DNA of 64,000 nt from Sphingosinicellaceae bacterium (lineage in GTDB: Bacteria > Pseudomonadota > Alphaproteobacteria > Sphingomonadales > Sphingomonadaceae), in NCBI GenBank assembly GCA_019285715.1, contig CP079108.1, positions 2,371,001 to 2,435,000 of the forward strand, given 5' to 3'. The notes beneath the pieces are model-generated. The model searched no databases. It worked only from the letters and a program-made list of their open reading frames with translations, and had not been told where the DNA came from. The position numbers and the translations under genes are program-made. Position 1 is the stretch's first letter; the number at the start of each line of letters is the position of its first letter. Of this stretch, positions 19,387 to 28,572 are shown one piece after another.

Positions 19387-20184
19387 CTAGCGGATCGCGC
19401 CCGCCACGAGCTTATGAAGCTTCGACTGTACCTGATCGTTCCCGGCAATAATCTCCTGCCGCCCGATCATGCCCTCCTTGCCACGGTAATCGGTGACGAA
19501 GCCGCCCGCCTCGCGGACCAGCAGGATACCGGCAGCGACGTCCCAGTATTGGAGCCCGTTCTCCCAGTACGCATCGAAACGTCCGGCGGCGACCCACGCC
19601 ATGTCGAGCGCGGCCGAGCCGAAGCGGCGCACGCCGGCGACGCTGGGCATGACGGCGTTGAGGATCTTGGAGAACTCGACCTGGTCGCCGCGGCCGCCGA
19701 ACGGGATACCGGTGGCGATGACGCACTCGCTCATGTCGCGGCGCGAGGAGACGCGCAGGCGGCGGTCCTGCAGCCACGCGCCCTTGCCCTTCTCGGCCCA
19801 GAAGCTCTCGTCGGTGAGCGGCTGGTAAACCAGGCCGGCGACGATCTCGCCGCGCTCCTCGGCGGCGATCGAGATGGCGAAATGCGGCATGCCGTGGAGG
19901 AAGTTGGTAGTGCCGTCCAAGGGGTCGACGATCCAGCGGTGGTCGGGGTCCTCGCCGGCGATCTCGCCGCTCTCCTCGAGCAGCATCCCCCAGGTCGGGC
20001 GAGCATGGCCGAGGATCTCGCGCAGCGTCGCTTCGCTGGCGCGGTCGGCGTTGCTGACGAAGTCGCCGGGGCCCTTCTTGGAGACCTGGAGCATCTCGGT
20101 TTCGTTGAAGTCGCGGCGCAGGCGCGGCGCGGCCTTGCGCGCGGCTTTCTCCATGACGGTGATCAGGCCGGACTTGATGGGCAT
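19387..20184 (-). CDS. suhB: Inositol-monophosphatase-family protein (SuhB-like)
   Basis: Magnesium-dependent phosphatase family hydrolysing inositol-1-phosphate or related sugar phosphates. The 265-residue product has the metal-site motifs LLEESGE and VDPLDGTTNFLHGMP (about residues 66-95) and the C-terminal YWDVAAGILL motif. I start at the ATG at 20182-20184 (MPIKSGLITVMEKAARKAA), since residues encoded upstream come from an intergenic repeat. Bacterial SuhB can also act in rRNA antitermination. Given the inositol-3-phosphate synthase at 49814, inositol phosphate is a credible substrate, but this gene sits next to efp. Confidence 0.9.
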   Translation of the reverse strand: MPIKSGLITVMEKAARKAAPRLRRDFNETEMLQVSKKGPGDFVSNADRASEATLREILGHARPTWGMLLEESGEIAGEDPDHRWIVDPLDGTTNFLHGMPHFAISIAAEERGEIVAGLVYQPLTDESFWAEKGKGAWLQDRRLRVSSRRDMSECVIATGIPFGGRGDQVEFSKILNAVMPSVAGVRRFGSAALDMAWVAAGRFDAYWENGLQYWDVAAGILLVREAGGFVTDYRGKEGMIGRQEIIAGNDQVQSKLHKLVAGAIR

Positions 20185-20192
20185 TCTGCAAC

Positions 20193-20304
20193 CTTCCCCC
20201 CTCCCGGTCAGGGAGGGGTCGGGGGTGGGACTTGGGTCAAACTCGAACTTCGGAGTGAGCCACAAGGCCCTCCCCCGGCCCCTCCCGTACCGGGAGGGGA
20301 GCAG
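20193..20304. repeat. Intergenic inverted repeat rich in CTCCCC
   Basis: Between efp and the phosphatase gene, a pyrimidine/purine-biased pair of blocks (CCCTCCCGGTCAGGGAGGGG near 20200-20219 and GGCCCCTCCCGTACCGGGAG near 20277-20297) each folds on itself and could pair with the other. This is a different family from the GTCATCCCC palindromes; it may be a repeat that also ends the efp transcript. Confidence 0.6.
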
Positions 20305-20306
20305 TA

Positions 20307-20870
20307 TTACTCGGCGCGGCGGACGTATTCGCGCTCGTAGGTGTCGACGACGATGCGCGTCCCGACGCCGATGAACGGCGGCACCATGACCCGGACGCCG
20401 TTCTCCAGCGTCGCCGGCTTGTAGCTCGACGATGCGGTCTGGCCCTTCACGACGGCCTCGGTGTCGGCGATGACCGCCTCGATCTGCGTCGGCAGCTGGA
20501 CCGAGATCGGCTTGTCGTCATAGGTTTCCATGACCACGTCCATGCCGTCGGTCAGGAACTCGGCGGCGTCGCCGAGCAGGTCGCGCTCGAGCGAAACCTG
20601 GTCGTAGTTCAGCTTGTCCATGAAGGTCAGGGTGTCGCCCTCGGCGAACAGGAACTGGAAATCCTTGGTGTCGAGCCGGACCTTCTCGACCGTCTCGGCG
20701 GAGCGGAAACGCTCGTTGGTCTTGCGGCCGTCGAGCAGGTTCTTGAGCTCGACCTGCATGTAGGCACCGCCCTTGCCGGGCTGCGTGTGCTGGATCTTGA
20801 CCGCGCGCCACAGCCCGTTCTGATACTCGAGGATGTTGCCGGGACGAATGTCGACGCTGTTGATCTTCAT
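20307..20870 (-). CDS. efp: Translation elongation factor P
   Basis: Ribosome-binding factor that relieves stalling at polyproline stretches. The 187-residue product has the three-domain EF-P layout, with the tip loop [10 protein letters not shown] carrying the conserved lysine at residue 33 that is modified in many bacteria, and the C-terminal EF-P signature around [19 protein letters not shown]. No modification enzyme is seen in this window. Polyproline-rich TonB (61866-62519) is a plausible client. Confidence 0.97.
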   Translation of the reverse strand: MKINSVDIRPGNILEYQNGLWRAVKIQHTQPGKGGAYMQVELKNLLDGRKTNERFRSAETVEKVRLDTKDFQFLFAEGDTLTFMDKLNYDQVSLERDLLGDAAEFLTDGMDVVMETYDDKPISVQLPTQIEAVIADTEAVVKGQTASSSYKPATLENGVRVMVPPFIGVGTRIVVDTYEREYVRRAE

Positions 20871-20972
20871 GGGAGCCGTTCGCTGGGGGTGGCGGGCGTC
20901 CTACCCGATGGGCGGCGTTATGCCAACCTCGATGGCCTCGCGTCGCGCTGTCCGTGGGGTTGCCGGGACGGG

Positions 20973-21794
20973 TTAGCGCACCTTCGCCAGGTACGGCCGC
21001 ACGTCGACGCTGCGATACCCCGGCGTCTCGGACGCAAAGTGCCTAAGCCAATAGCCGTGGCCGCCGCCGTAGACGACCAGCACCCGGTCGCCGGGCCTGG
21101 CGACCTGCATCAGCTTGCCGAAGATCTTGGCGTTGCGCAGGTACCACATCGCGGCGAGGTCGGCGCCCGGCTGGCGGTCGTGGTCGCCGACGTCGAGGAC
21201 AGCGTAGGTCGGGCTGTTGTTCGCCACCGGCTCGGTCGGGTCATTCATCTCGGTCAGCAGTTGCGCGACGGTGCGGGTCGACTGGCTCGCCTCGAAGGCC
21301 TTCGACCACGCCGCGATCGGGGCCATCGCTGACGTGAGGCGCGCCGTCTGCCCGGTCTTGGCGGCGACCTCCTGGACCTTGTCATAGGGAAAATAGTCGG
21401 GCTCGTCGGCCTTGTTCTGCTCGTCGATACCGTTGACCGGCACGCCGGCGAGGTGCGCGATGCGGTAGGCGATCTGGACGCGCTCGTCAGGCTTGGTGGC
21501 GAGATCGGCGGGGGTGAAGCTGGCATAGGCCGGGACCGACAGGTCGGGCGCGTCGCTCTCGTATTCGACCATGACGCGGGTCGGGTGCCATGCGAGAACC
21601 GCCTTCGCGACGGCGGCAAGCTCGGCCTGGCGCTTGACGGTCAGTACCGAAGCGACCTTGACGTTGTTGAGGTCGCGGCCAGGATTGTCGAAGTGGTAGG
21701 CACCGAGCACCATCACCTCGATTGGGGCTGGTGCCGCAGCGATGGCCGGTAAAGCCGCGGCACCGACCAGCGCCGCGATTATCGTCTTCAGCAT
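20973..21794 (-). CDS. Exported DUF5694-type protein
   Basis: Uncharacterised secreted protein of 273 residues with a clear signal peptide (IIAALVGAAALPAIAAA). The mature part starts with EVMVLGAYHFDNPGRD and contains RVMVEYES, GIDEQNKAD and a C-terminal VYGGGHGYWLRHF motif, features I associate with the DUF5694 / TraB-like family. No enzymatic role is established for these. A Shine-Dalgarno (AGGGG) lies just before the ATG, and a perfect 8-4-8 palindrome (21809-21828) overlaps the probable promoter, so the gene is likely repressor-controlled. Confidence 0.75.
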   Translation of the reverse strand: MLKTIIAALVGAAALPAIAAAPAPIEVMVLGAYHFDNPGRDLNNVKVASVLTVKRQAELAAVAKAVLAWHPTRVMVEYESDAPDLSVPAYASFTPADLATKPDERVQIAYRIAHLAGVPVNGIDEQNKADEPDYFPYDKVQEVAAKTGQTARLTSAMAPIAAWSKAFEASQSTRTVAQLLTEMNDPTEPVANNSPTYAVLDVGDHDRQPGADLAAMWYLRNAKIFGKLMQVARPGDRVLVVYGGGHGYWLRHFASETPGYRSVDVRPYLAKVR

Positions 21795-21808
21795 TGCGCA
21801 CCCCTAGT

Positions 21809-21828
21809 TGTATTAGTTTCCTAATACA
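21809..21828 (-). promoter_or_regulatory. Palindromic operator candidate upstream of the DUF5694 gene
   Basis: TGTATTAG-N4-CTAATACA is a perfect inverted repeat 14 bases before the start codon. On the minus strand the right half contains TAATAC, a plausible -10, so a bound repressor would block transcription. The TTAG...CTAA core resembles MarR/SlyA-type operators, but no regulator gene is next to it. Confidence 0.5.
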
Positions 21829-21844
21829 GCTGGGCAGGCATATG

Positions 21845-22546
21845 TCAATTCCGTGAGGGCGCGACCAGCAATGCCGCGAACGCCGCGACGCCGGCTGCCG
21901 GGCCGTCGGAATGCGTCCACACGGCCGACGACACCGCGATGAAGTCCGCGCTTGCGGCGATCAGCGGCGACGCATTGGCCGGGGTAATGCCGCCGATGGC
22001 GACGCAGGGCAACTGGCTCAGCGTCGTCCACCAACCGAGCAGCGACGGGTCGGGGCGGTGCGTGGTTTCCTTGGTGGTCGTGTCGAAGAACGCGCCGAAC
22101 GCGACATAGTCCGCCCCCGCCTCGCCCGCTTCCATTGCGAGATGCCGGCTGTCGTGGCAGGTCACGCCGATCTGCGCGTCGGGCCCGAGCAGGTCGCGAG
22201 CCTCGCGCACCGAGCCGTCGCCCTGCCCCAAGTGAACCCCGTCCGCGCCGAGGCGCTTGGCGAGGCTGGCGCTGTCGTTGACCAGGAACGCCACGTCGGC
22301 ATCGGCGCAGATCGCCTGCAGCGGTTCGGCAAGGCGCGCTGCCTCGTCCTCATCGACGTCCTTGACACGAAACTGGAACGCCGCGACCGGCCCGCCCGCA
22401 AGCGCGGCGCGCAGCCGGTCGGTAAAGTTGCCACCGACGTCGAGCGGCGACACCAGGTACAGCTGGCAAGCCGGCCGCCGGTCACGCGCGAAGCGCTCGC
22501 CGAAGCCGGGGTCGAGGGGGACGAGGTCGATATTCGGGTCGGTCAT
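21845..22546 (-). CDS. thiE: Thiamine phosphate synthase
   Basis: Joins the thiazole and pyrimidine phosphates to thiamine monophosphate in thiamine biosynthesis. The 233-residue product is a TIM barrel with FQFRVKD, FLVNDSASLAKRLGADGVHLGQGD, the YVAFGAFFDT segment and C-terminal IGGITPANA and FIAVSSAVW phosphate-binding motifs. It follows fba in the same direction after a palindromic repeat. Divergence from standard ThiE (a 30-residue N-terminal extension) means TenI-like function cannot be excluded. Thiamine diphosphate is the cofactor of transketolase encoded upstream. Confidence 0.85.
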   Translation of the reverse strand: MTDPNIDLVPLDPGFGERFARDRRPACQLYLVSPLDVGGNFTDRLRAALAGGPVAAFQFRVKDVDEDEAARLAEPLQAICADADVAFLVNDSASLAKRLGADGVHLGQGDGSVREARDLLGPDAQIGVTCHDSRHLAMEAGEAGADYVAFGAFFDTTTKETTHRPDPSLLGWWTTLSQLPCVAIGGITPANASPLIAASADFIAVSSAVWTHSDGPAAGVAAFAALLVAPSRN

Positions 22547-22624
22547 CGGGGCTTGTTAGAGGGAGACGTGCGCTGCGTCATCCCCGGGGCTGTCGGTCCG
22601 TTCGCGCGCCCACCGACCGCTCGG

Positions 22625-22700
22625 CGTCATCCCCGCGCAGGCGGGGACCCATCACCCCAACGTTCGGTGGTGATGGGTCCCCGCCTGCACGGGGATGACG
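22625..22700. repeat. Palindromic GTCATCCCCGCG repeat between fba and thiE
   Basis: Arms 22625-22656 and 22669-22700 match with a single mismatch around a 12-base loop, the same architecture and nearly the same sequence as the copy inside nuoG. It begins 10 bases after the fba stop, where it could act as a terminator or RNA stabiliser. Confidence 0.93.
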
Positions 22701-22710
22701 AACGTATGGG

Positions 22711-23625
22711 TTATTCTTGGCCCTTGTAGATCGCGACGATCTTGTCGAGCATCGCCAGCGCCTCGTCGCGCGGGCGCTGGAAGGTGTTGCGGCCGATGAT
22801 CGAGCCGTTGCCGCCGCCGTCGCGGATGTCGCGCGCGTCCTGATAGACCGCGTCGATGCCCTTGGTCGCGCCGCCCGAGAACACCACCATCCGGCGTCCG
22901 GCGAAGCACGCCTCGACGACGTGCTTGACGCGCGCGGCCTGGGTCTCGGTCTCGATGCCCTCATACGCCTTCTTGGCGTCCTTCTGGGCGACGTGGTCGC
23001 TGGGCAGCTTGACCTTGATTATGTGCGCGCCCTGCAGTGCCGCCATATGCGCGGCATAGGCCCCGACGTCGACGCCGAGCTCGTCGTCCTTCGACAGCTC
23101 GCCGCCGCGCGGGTAGCTCCAGAGCACCGTGGCGATGCCGACCGACTTGGCGGCAGCGGACATCTCGGCGATCTCCTCCTGCAGGTCGAAGAACGATTCC
23201 GACCCCGGATAGACCGTGAAGCCGATCGCCGCGCAGCCGAGGCGCAGGGCATCATCGACGGTGCCGGTCATCGCCTGGTCGCGCGCCGTGGCCCAGCTGT
23301 TGCTGCTGTTGATCTTGAGGATCGTCGGGATCTGCCCGGCGAAAGTGTCGGCCCCCGCCTCGATCATGCCGAGCGGCGACGCGAACGCCGACAACCCGGC
23401 GTCGATCGCCAGCTGCCAGTGGTAGTGCGGGTCGTAGCCAGCGGGATTGACCGCGAAACTGCGCGCCGGGCCATGCTCGAAGCCCTGGTCGACGGGCAGG
23501 ATGACCAGCTTCCCCGTACCGCCGAGCCGTCCCTGCATCAGGATGCGCGCGAGGTTCGCCTTGGTTCCGGGGTTATCGGACTCGTAGTTGGCGAGGATCG
23601 CGCGGACGGTGGGGGTCATCGACAT
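22711..23625 (-). CDS. fba: Class I fructose-bisphosphate aldolase (DhnA/FbaB type)
   Basis: Cleaves fructose-1,6-bisphosphate to glyceraldehyde-3-phosphate and dihydroxyacetone phosphate through a Schiff base. The 304-residue product has the archaeal/bacterial class I layout: LVILPVDQGFEHGPARSF near residues 41-58, the probable Schiff-base lysine in AHIIKVKLPSDH, and the phosphate-binding VVFSGGATKG and NGSIIGRNTFQR segments. It is part of the tkt-gap-pgk-fba glycolytic run. The ATG has a Shine-Dalgarno GGAG-like sequence upstream. Confidence 0.95.
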   Translation of the reverse strand: MSMTPTVRAILANYESDNPGTKANLARILMQGRLGGTGKLVILPVDQGFEHGPARSFAVNPAGYDPHYHWQLAIDAGLSAFASPLGMIEAGADTFAGQIPTILKINSSNSWATARDQAMTGTVDDALRLGCAAIGFTVYPGSESFFDLQEEIAEMSAAAKSVGIATVLWSYPRGGELSKDDELGVDVGAYAAHMAALQGAHIIKVKLPSDHVAQKDAKKAYEGIETETQAARVKHVVEACFAGRRMVVFSGGATKGIDAVYQDARDIRDGGGNGSIIGRNTFQRPRDEALAMLDKIVAIYKGQE

Positions 23626-23678
23626 GGGGACTCCGGGTTCAGCAAGCAGGGCGGCAACAACGCCGTAGGTTCAACAGA

Positions 23679-24023
23679 TCAAGGTGCGCGCTTGGGCCCG
23701 AAATGGACTTCCGCGACCTGCACGAACATCTCGAAGATGTGCTCGGCGATCTCGCTGGCGCAGTTGTCGGACATCGTCTCGAGGGTGTTGGCGACTGCAC
23801 CCTTGGCGATGCCGCCCTTGCCGTCGGAGACCGCACCGGCGGCGGTCATCCGCTTGGTGATGTCGAGGTAGATGATCCGGCTTTCCGGCGGAAATTCCTC
23901 ACCCTTGAGGTCGCGGATGCCGCGGAAAGCCTCGCCGACGCGCTCGTGGATCGGGTCGGCGGAGCGCGCCAGCTTCCACGCGGCCGGGTACAGCTTTTCC
24001 CACAGCTTGTCGGTGTCGATCAT
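23679..24023 (-). CDS. Conserved-looking protein of unknown function between pgk and fba
   Basis: Unrecognised 114-residue soluble protein starting MIDTDKLWEKLYPAAWKLAR. It is predicted mostly helical, with no signal peptide, no cysteines arranged as metal ligands and no motif I can name; a central region (IIYLDITKRM) and a C-terminal EIAEHIFEMFVQVAEVHFG segment look ordered. Its ATG overlaps the pgk stop by four bases, so it is translated with pgk, which makes a link to glycolysis regulation or enzyme assembly possible but unproven. Confidence 0.75.
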   Translation of the reverse strand: MIDTDKLWEKLYPAAWKLARSADPIHERVGEAFRGIRDLKGEEFPPESRIIYLDITKRMTAAGAVSDGKGGIAKGAVANTLETMSDNCASEIAEHIFEMFVQVAEVHFGPKRAP

Positions 24024-25213
24024 GCGGCCTGCTCCAAAGCGACAACTCCGGGCAGCGGCTTGCCCTCCATCCATTCGAGGAAAGCCCCACCCGCAGTCGA
24101 GACGTAGCTGAATTCGGACGTGACGCCCGCGAGATTGAGCGCCGCCACGGTATCGCCGCCGCCTGCCACCGAGACCAGCTCGCCCGCCTGGGTCAGCGCG
24201 GCGGCGATCTTGGCGAGCTTGACCGTTGCGCGGTCGAAGGGGGTCATCTCGAACGCACCAAGCGGGCCGTTCCAGACCAGCGTCCGGCAGGTCTTGAGCG
24301 CATCGCCCGCCGCCTCGACCGCCGCGTCGCCGAGGTCGAGGACCATCTCGTCCGCGCCGATCTCGTGGACGTTGACGGTGCGGTGGGGGGCATTGGCCGC
24401 GAACTGCGTCGCGACGACGACGTCGTACGGCAAGTGGATCGTGCACGAGGCGGCCTCGGCGCGGCGCAAAATGTCGAGGACAGTGTCCTTGAGGTCGTGC
24501 TCGCACAGCGACTTGCCGACCGCGACGCCGCGCGCCGCGAGGAAGGTGTTGGCCATGCCGCCGCCGATGATCAGGTGGTCGACCTTGGTCACGAGGTGGG
24601 TCAGCACGCCCAGCTTCGAGGACACCTTGGCCCCGCCGACGACCGCCGCGACCGGATGCTCGGGCTTGCCCAGCGCCTTCTCCAGCGCCTCGAGTTCGGC
24701 CTGCATCGAGCGGCCCGCGAACGCCGGCAAGACGTGCGCCAGCCCCTCGGTCGAGGCGTGCGCCCGGTGCGCGGCGGAGAAGGCGTCGTTGACGTACAGG
24801 TCGCCGAGCTTGGCCAGTTCGGCGACGAAGGCGGGCGAATTCGCCTCCTCGCCGGGGTGGAAACGGGTGTTCTCGACCACCGCGACACTGCCTTCGGGGA
24901 GCGCATCGATATTCGCGGCAGCGCTACCGACGTCGCCGACGAAGCTCACCGGGCGACCGACGACCTGCGCCAGCGCCTCGGCGATTGGACGCAGCGACAG
25001 CGACGGGTCGGGGCCACGCTCCGGGCGGCCGAAGTGCGACAGGACGATGACCCTGGCGCCCTTGTCGGACAGCTCGGCGATCGTCGGCATGGCGGCGCGG
25101 AGCCGGCTGTCGTCGCTGACCTTGCCGTCCTGCATCGGCACGTTGAGGTCGGCGCGGACCAGCACGCGGAGCCCACGGACATCGCCGATATCGTCGAGGG
25201 TCTTGAAGGTCAT
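24020..25213 (-). CDS. pgk: Phosphoglycerate kinase
   Basis: Transfers phosphate from 1,3-bisphosphoglycerate to ADP in glycolysis (or the reverse). The 397-residue product carries the family signatures RVLVRADLNVPMQDGKVSDD (N-domain), VLSHFGRPERGPD, AVVGGAKVSSKLGVL and the C-terminal nucleotide-binding VSVAGGGDTVAAL and STAGGAFLEWMEGK. Length is normal. It lies downstream of gap and overlaps the 114-residue unknown. Confidence 0.97.
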   Translation of the reverse strand: MTFKTLDDIGDVRGLRVLVRADLNVPMQDGKVSDDSRLRAAMPTIAELSDKGARVIVLSHFGRPERGPDPSLSLRPIAEALAQVVGRPVSFVGDVGSAAANIDALPEGSVAVVENTRFHPGEEANSPAFVAELAKLGDLYVNDAFSAAHRAHASTEGLAHVLPAFAGRSMQAELEALEKALGKPEHPVAAVVGGAKVSSKLGVLTHLVTKVDHLIIGGGMANTFLAARGVAVGKSLCEHDLKDTVLDILRRAEAASCTIHLPYDVVVATQFAANAPHRTVNVHEIGADEMVLDLGDAAVEAAGDALKTCRTLVWNGPLGAFEMTPFDRATVKLAKIAAALTQAGELVSVAGGGDTVAALNLAGVTSEFSYVSTAGGAFLEWMEGKPLPGVVALEQAA

Positions 25214-25270
25214 GCGGTCTCTCTCGCCGTCGTTGTCGCGCGTCTAGTCATCACTGTCGCCCGCTTGCCG

Positions 25271-25288
25271 TCGCGGGGATGACGAGCC
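25271..25288. repeat. Half-site remnant of the palindromic repeat
   Basis: The short stretch around GTCGCGGGGATGACGAG, between pgk and gap, matches the outer end of the palindromic repeat, but the opposite arm is degenerate. It looks like a decayed copy. Confidence 0.4.
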
Positions 25289-25309
25289 GATGGAGGACGG
25301 AAAGCCCTC

Positions 25310-26320
25310 CTAGATCAACTTGCCCATCTTGGCGGCCGTGTCGAGCATCCGGTTCGAGAAACCCCACTCGTTGTCGTACCAGGCCACGACCCGGACCAGC
25401 AGGCCGTCCAAAACAGTCGTCTCGAGGCTGTCGATCGTCGCCGAGGCGGCATTATGGTTGTAGTCGTGGCTGACCAGCGGCTCGTCGGTGAAGTCCATCA
25501 CCGATGCCATCGTGCCGGTCTCGCTGGCGGTCTTGAGCGCGCCGTTGACCTCCTCGATGGAGGTCGCGCGGCTCGGCGTGAAGGTGAAGTCGACCAGGCT
25601 GACGTTCGGCGTCGGGACGCGCACCGAGATGCCGTCGAGCTTGCCCTTGAGCTCGGGGATGACTTCGCCGACCGTCTTGGCGGCGCCAGTCGAGGTCGGG
25701 ATCATCGACTGGGCGGCGGCGCGGGCCCGGCGCGGATCCTTGTGGTAGACGTCGAGCAGCGACTGGTCGTTGGTGTAGCTGTGGATCGTCATCATCAGGC
25801 CGCGCTCGACGCCGATCGCGTCGTGCAGGGCGCGGACCACCGGCGCGAGGCAGTTGGTCGTGCAGCTGGCGTTCGAGACGATGTGATGCTCGGCCTTGAG
25901 CAAATGGTCGTTGACGCCGATCACGACGGTCAGGTCGACGCCCTTGCCGGGAGCCGAGATCAGCACGCGCTTGGCGCCCGCAGTGATGTGGCCGCGCGCC
26001 TTGTCGGCGTCGGTGAACAGCCCGGTGCACTCGAGCACGAGGTCGACGCCCATCTCGCCGTGCGGCAGCTTGGCCGGGTCGCGCTCGGCGGTGACGCGGA
26101 TGCGCTTGCCGTTGACGACGATGTCGCCACCGTCGACCGAGACATCGGCGTCGAACGTGCCGTGGACCGAATCGCGCTTGAGCAGCAGCGCGTTCATCTT
26201 GGCGTCGGCCAGATCGTTGATCGCGACGACCTCGAGGTCTGTGTTGCCGCTGGCGACGAGCGCGCGCAGGACGTTGCGGCCGATGCGGCCAAAGCCGTTG
26301 ATCGCGACTTTCGTGGTCAT
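25310..26320 (-). CDS. gap: Type I glyceraldehyde-3-phosphate dehydrogenase
   Basis: Oxidises glyceraldehyde-3-phosphate to 1,3-bisphosphoglycerate with NAD(P). The 336-residue product has the Rossmann start [18 protein letters not shown], the catalytic cysteine in [13 protein letters not shown] near residue 156, [20 protein letters not shown] and the C-terminal [15 protein letters not shown] start at ATG 26318-26320; the longer frame runs into the palindromic repeat. It lies between tkt and pgk. Confidence 0.97.
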   Translation of the reverse strand: MTTKVAINGFGRIGRNVLRALVASGNTDLEVVAINDLADAKMNALLLKRDSVHGTFDADVSVDGGDIVVNGKRIRVTAERDPAKLPHGEMGVDLVLECTGLFTDADKARGHITAGAKRVLISAPGKGVDLTVVIGVNDHLLKAEHHIVSNASCTTNCLAPVVRALHDAIGVERGLMMTIHSYTNDQSLLDVYHKDPRRARAAAQSMIPTSTGAAKTVGEVIPELKGKLDGISVRVPTPNVSLVDFTFTPSRATSIEEVNGALKTASETGTMASVMDFTDEPLVSHDYNHNAASATIDSLETTVLDGLLVRVVAWYDNEWGFSNRMLDTAAKMGKLI

Positions 26321-26345
26321 TGATAGTCTCCTGTGCGAAACTTTT

Positions 26346-26420
26346 GTCATTCCCGCGTAGGCGGGAACCCATGAACACCGCATTCCGTGTTCACGGGTCC
26401 CCGCCTGCGCGGGGGATGAC
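26346..26420. repeat. Palindromic GTCAT repeat between tkt and gap
   Basis: Inverted repeat with ends GTCATTCCCGCG and CGGGGGATGAC and an inner part AACCCATGAACAC / GTGTTCACGGGT. Arms are imperfect. It is a member of the same family as the nuoG copy and fills nearly all the space between the tkt stop and the gap ribosome-binding region. Confidence 0.88.
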
Positions 26421-26425
26421 AGGAA

Positions 26426-28420
26426 CTAGTTGGTCGTCAGCCGTTCACGAACCCGCGCCGCAATCTTGGGCGCGGTAATCCCGAAGTGATCGTACAGCGC
26501 CTCGATCGGCCCCGACGCGCCGAAGCTGTCGATGCCGACCCGGAGACCGCGCACCATGGTATAGCGTTCCCAGCCCATCGTAACGCCCGCCTCGACCGAG
26601 ACGATCAGCGCGTCGTCGGGGAGCACATCCTTGCGGTAAGCCTCGGACTGGACGTCAAAATTCTCCCAGCACGGCATCGACACGAGATCGCAGCCGATGC
26701 CCTCGGCCTCGAGCGCCTCGGCGGCCGCGCCGGCGATGTGGACCTCCGAACCGGTGGCGACGAAGACCACCTTGCGCGACGCGGTCGCGGCCTTGAGGCG
26801 GTAGCCGCCCTTGGCAGTCAGGTTCTCGCCAGCATCCTTCAGGCGCTGCTGCGGCATGCCCTGCCGGCTCAGTGCTAGCACCGAGGGGCGGTGCTGGTCG
26901 GCAATCGCGAGGGCCCAGCATTCGGCGGTCTCGACCGCGTCGCAGGGCCGGTAGACCGCGAGATTGGGGATGGCGCGCAGGCTGAGCAGATGCTCGACCG
27001 GCTGGTGGGTCGGACCATCCTCACCCAGCCCGATCGAATCGTGGGTCAGGACGTAGATCACCCGCGTCTGCTGCAGTGCCGACATGCGGATCGCGTTGCG
27101 CATATAGTCCGAGAACACCAGGAAGGTGCCGCCGAACGGGAGCATCTGGCCGTGCAGCGAAAGTCCGTTCATCGCCGCCGCCATGCCGAACTCGCGAATG
27201 CCGTAGTAAACGTACCTGCCGTCGTAGCTGCCGGCGGTAAACGGTTGCATCGCCTTGGTTTTCGTCAGGTTCGAGCCGGTCAGGTCGGCCGAGCCGCCGA
27301 ACATGCCGGGGGCCGCGGGCACGGCGACTTCGAGCGCCATCTCAGATGCCTTGCGGGTCGCGACGCTGACCGGCTTGGCGATCAGTTCGGCAATGAAGGC
27401 ATCGAGGGCGTCGTACACGGCTTGCGGCGGCTGGTTGGCGGCGCGGCGCTCGAAGGCCTCGCGCTTGGGATCGGCGGCGAGGCGCGCATCCCAGGCGAGG
27501 CGGGTGTCGCGGTGGCGCAGGCCGGCGCGGTTCCAGGCGTCGCGGATGTCGTCGGGAATCACGAACGGCAGCGCGTCCCAGCCGAGCGCCAGGCGCGCCC
27601 CGGCGATCTCCTCGGCTCCGAGGGCGGCACCGTGCGAACCGCTGGTGCCGGCCTTCTTGGGTGCGCCGTAGCCGATGATGGTGCGGCAGGCGATCAGTGT
27701 CGGGCGGGGATCGGCCTTGGCGGCGGTCAGCGCGGCGTCGACCGCGTCCGCATCGAGGCCGTCGCAGGCGAGGACGTGCCAGCCCGCAGCCTCGAAGCGC
27801 ATCGCGGTATTCTCGCTGGTCGACAAGCTGGTCGGCCCGTCGATCGAGATCTGGTTGTCGTCCCACAGCACGATCAGCCGGCCGAGCTTCAAATGCCCTG
27901 CCAGCCCGATCGCCTCGTGGCTGATGCCCTCCATCAGGCAGCCGTCGCCGGCGATCACGTAGGTCATGTGGTCGACGAGGTGGTCGCCGAAGACGGTGTT
28001 GAGGTGACGCTCGGCCATTGCCATGCCAACTGCGGTCGCGAGACCCTGTCCGAGCGGCCCGGTGGTGGTCTCGACACCTTCGAGCTCGAAATTCTCGGGA
28101 TGGCCGGCGCAGGGGCTGCCGATCTGGCGGAAGTTGCGGATGTCGTCGAGCGTCGGGCGGGCGTAGCCGGTCAGGTGGAGGAGAGCGTAGATCAGCATGG
28201 AGCCGTGGCCCGCCGACAGCACGAAGCGGTCGCGGTCCTGCCACTTGGGCTGCGCGGGATCGAACTTAAGGTGACGCGTGAACAGCGTCGTCGCGGCGTC
28301 GGCCATGCCCATCGGCATCCCCGGGTGGCCCGAGTTCGCCGCCTCGACCGCATCCATGGCGAGGGCGCGAATCGCGTTGGCAAGCTGGCGCGGCGGCAGT
28401 TCGGCCACAGGATCAGCCAT
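26426..28420 (-). CDS. tkt: Transketolase
   Basis: Thiamine-diphosphate enzyme that moves two-carbon units between sugar phosphates in the pentose phosphate pathway. The 664-residue product has the substrate/cofactor histidines in NSGHPGMPMG and SAGHGSMLIYALLHLTGY, the ThDP motif GDGCLMEGISHEAIGLAGH ending in DDNQISIDG, and the pyrimidine-domain glutamate region YGIREFGMAAAMNG. I start at ATG 28418-28420 (MADPVAELPPRQ); the upstream frame is a non-homologous extension. First gene of the minus-strand glycolytic run. Confidence 0.97.
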   Translation of the reverse strand: MADPVAELPPRQLANAIRALAMDAVEAANSGHPGMPMGMADAATTLFTRHLKFDPAQPKWQDRDRFVLSAGHGSMLIYALLHLTGYARPTLDDIRNFRQIGSPCAGHPENFELEGVETTTGPLGQGLATAVGMAMAERHLNTVFGDHLVDHMTYVIAGDGCLMEGISHEAIGLAGHLKLGRLIVLWDDNQISIDGPTSLSTSENTAMRFEAAGWHVLACDGLDADAVDAALTAAKADPRPTLIACRTIIGYGAPKKAGTSGSHGAALGAEEIAGARLALGWDALPFVIPDDIRDAWNRAGLRHRDTRLAWDARLAADPKREAFERRAANQPPQAVYDALDAFIAELIAKPVSVATRKASEMALEVAVPAAPGMFGGSADLTGSNLTKTKAMQPFTAGSYDGRYVYYGIREFGMAAAMNGLSLHGQMLPFGGTFLVFSDYMRNAIRMSALQQTRVIYVLTHDSIGLGEDGPTHQPVEHLLSLRAIPNLAVYRPCDAVETAECWALAIADQHRPSVLALSRQGMPQQRLKDAGENLTAKGGYRLKAATASRKVVFVATGSEVHIAGAAAEALEAEGIGCDLVSMPCWENFDVQSEAYRKDVLPDDALIVSVEAGVTMGWERYTMVRGLRVGIDSFGASGPIEALYDHFGITAPKIAARVRERLTTN

Positions 28421-28572
28421 CGGGTCGCGACTTTCTTGTGCAGGGCGGGGAATGCGGTGGCTATGGCCAGCGACGCGACGAGCGTCAACATCCAGCGTGG
28501 TCCGGGTGATTGACGCGAGCGCAGACGGGGCCTTATCAAGTTCGCGCAAACTTCTGAAAGAATGACTGAACG

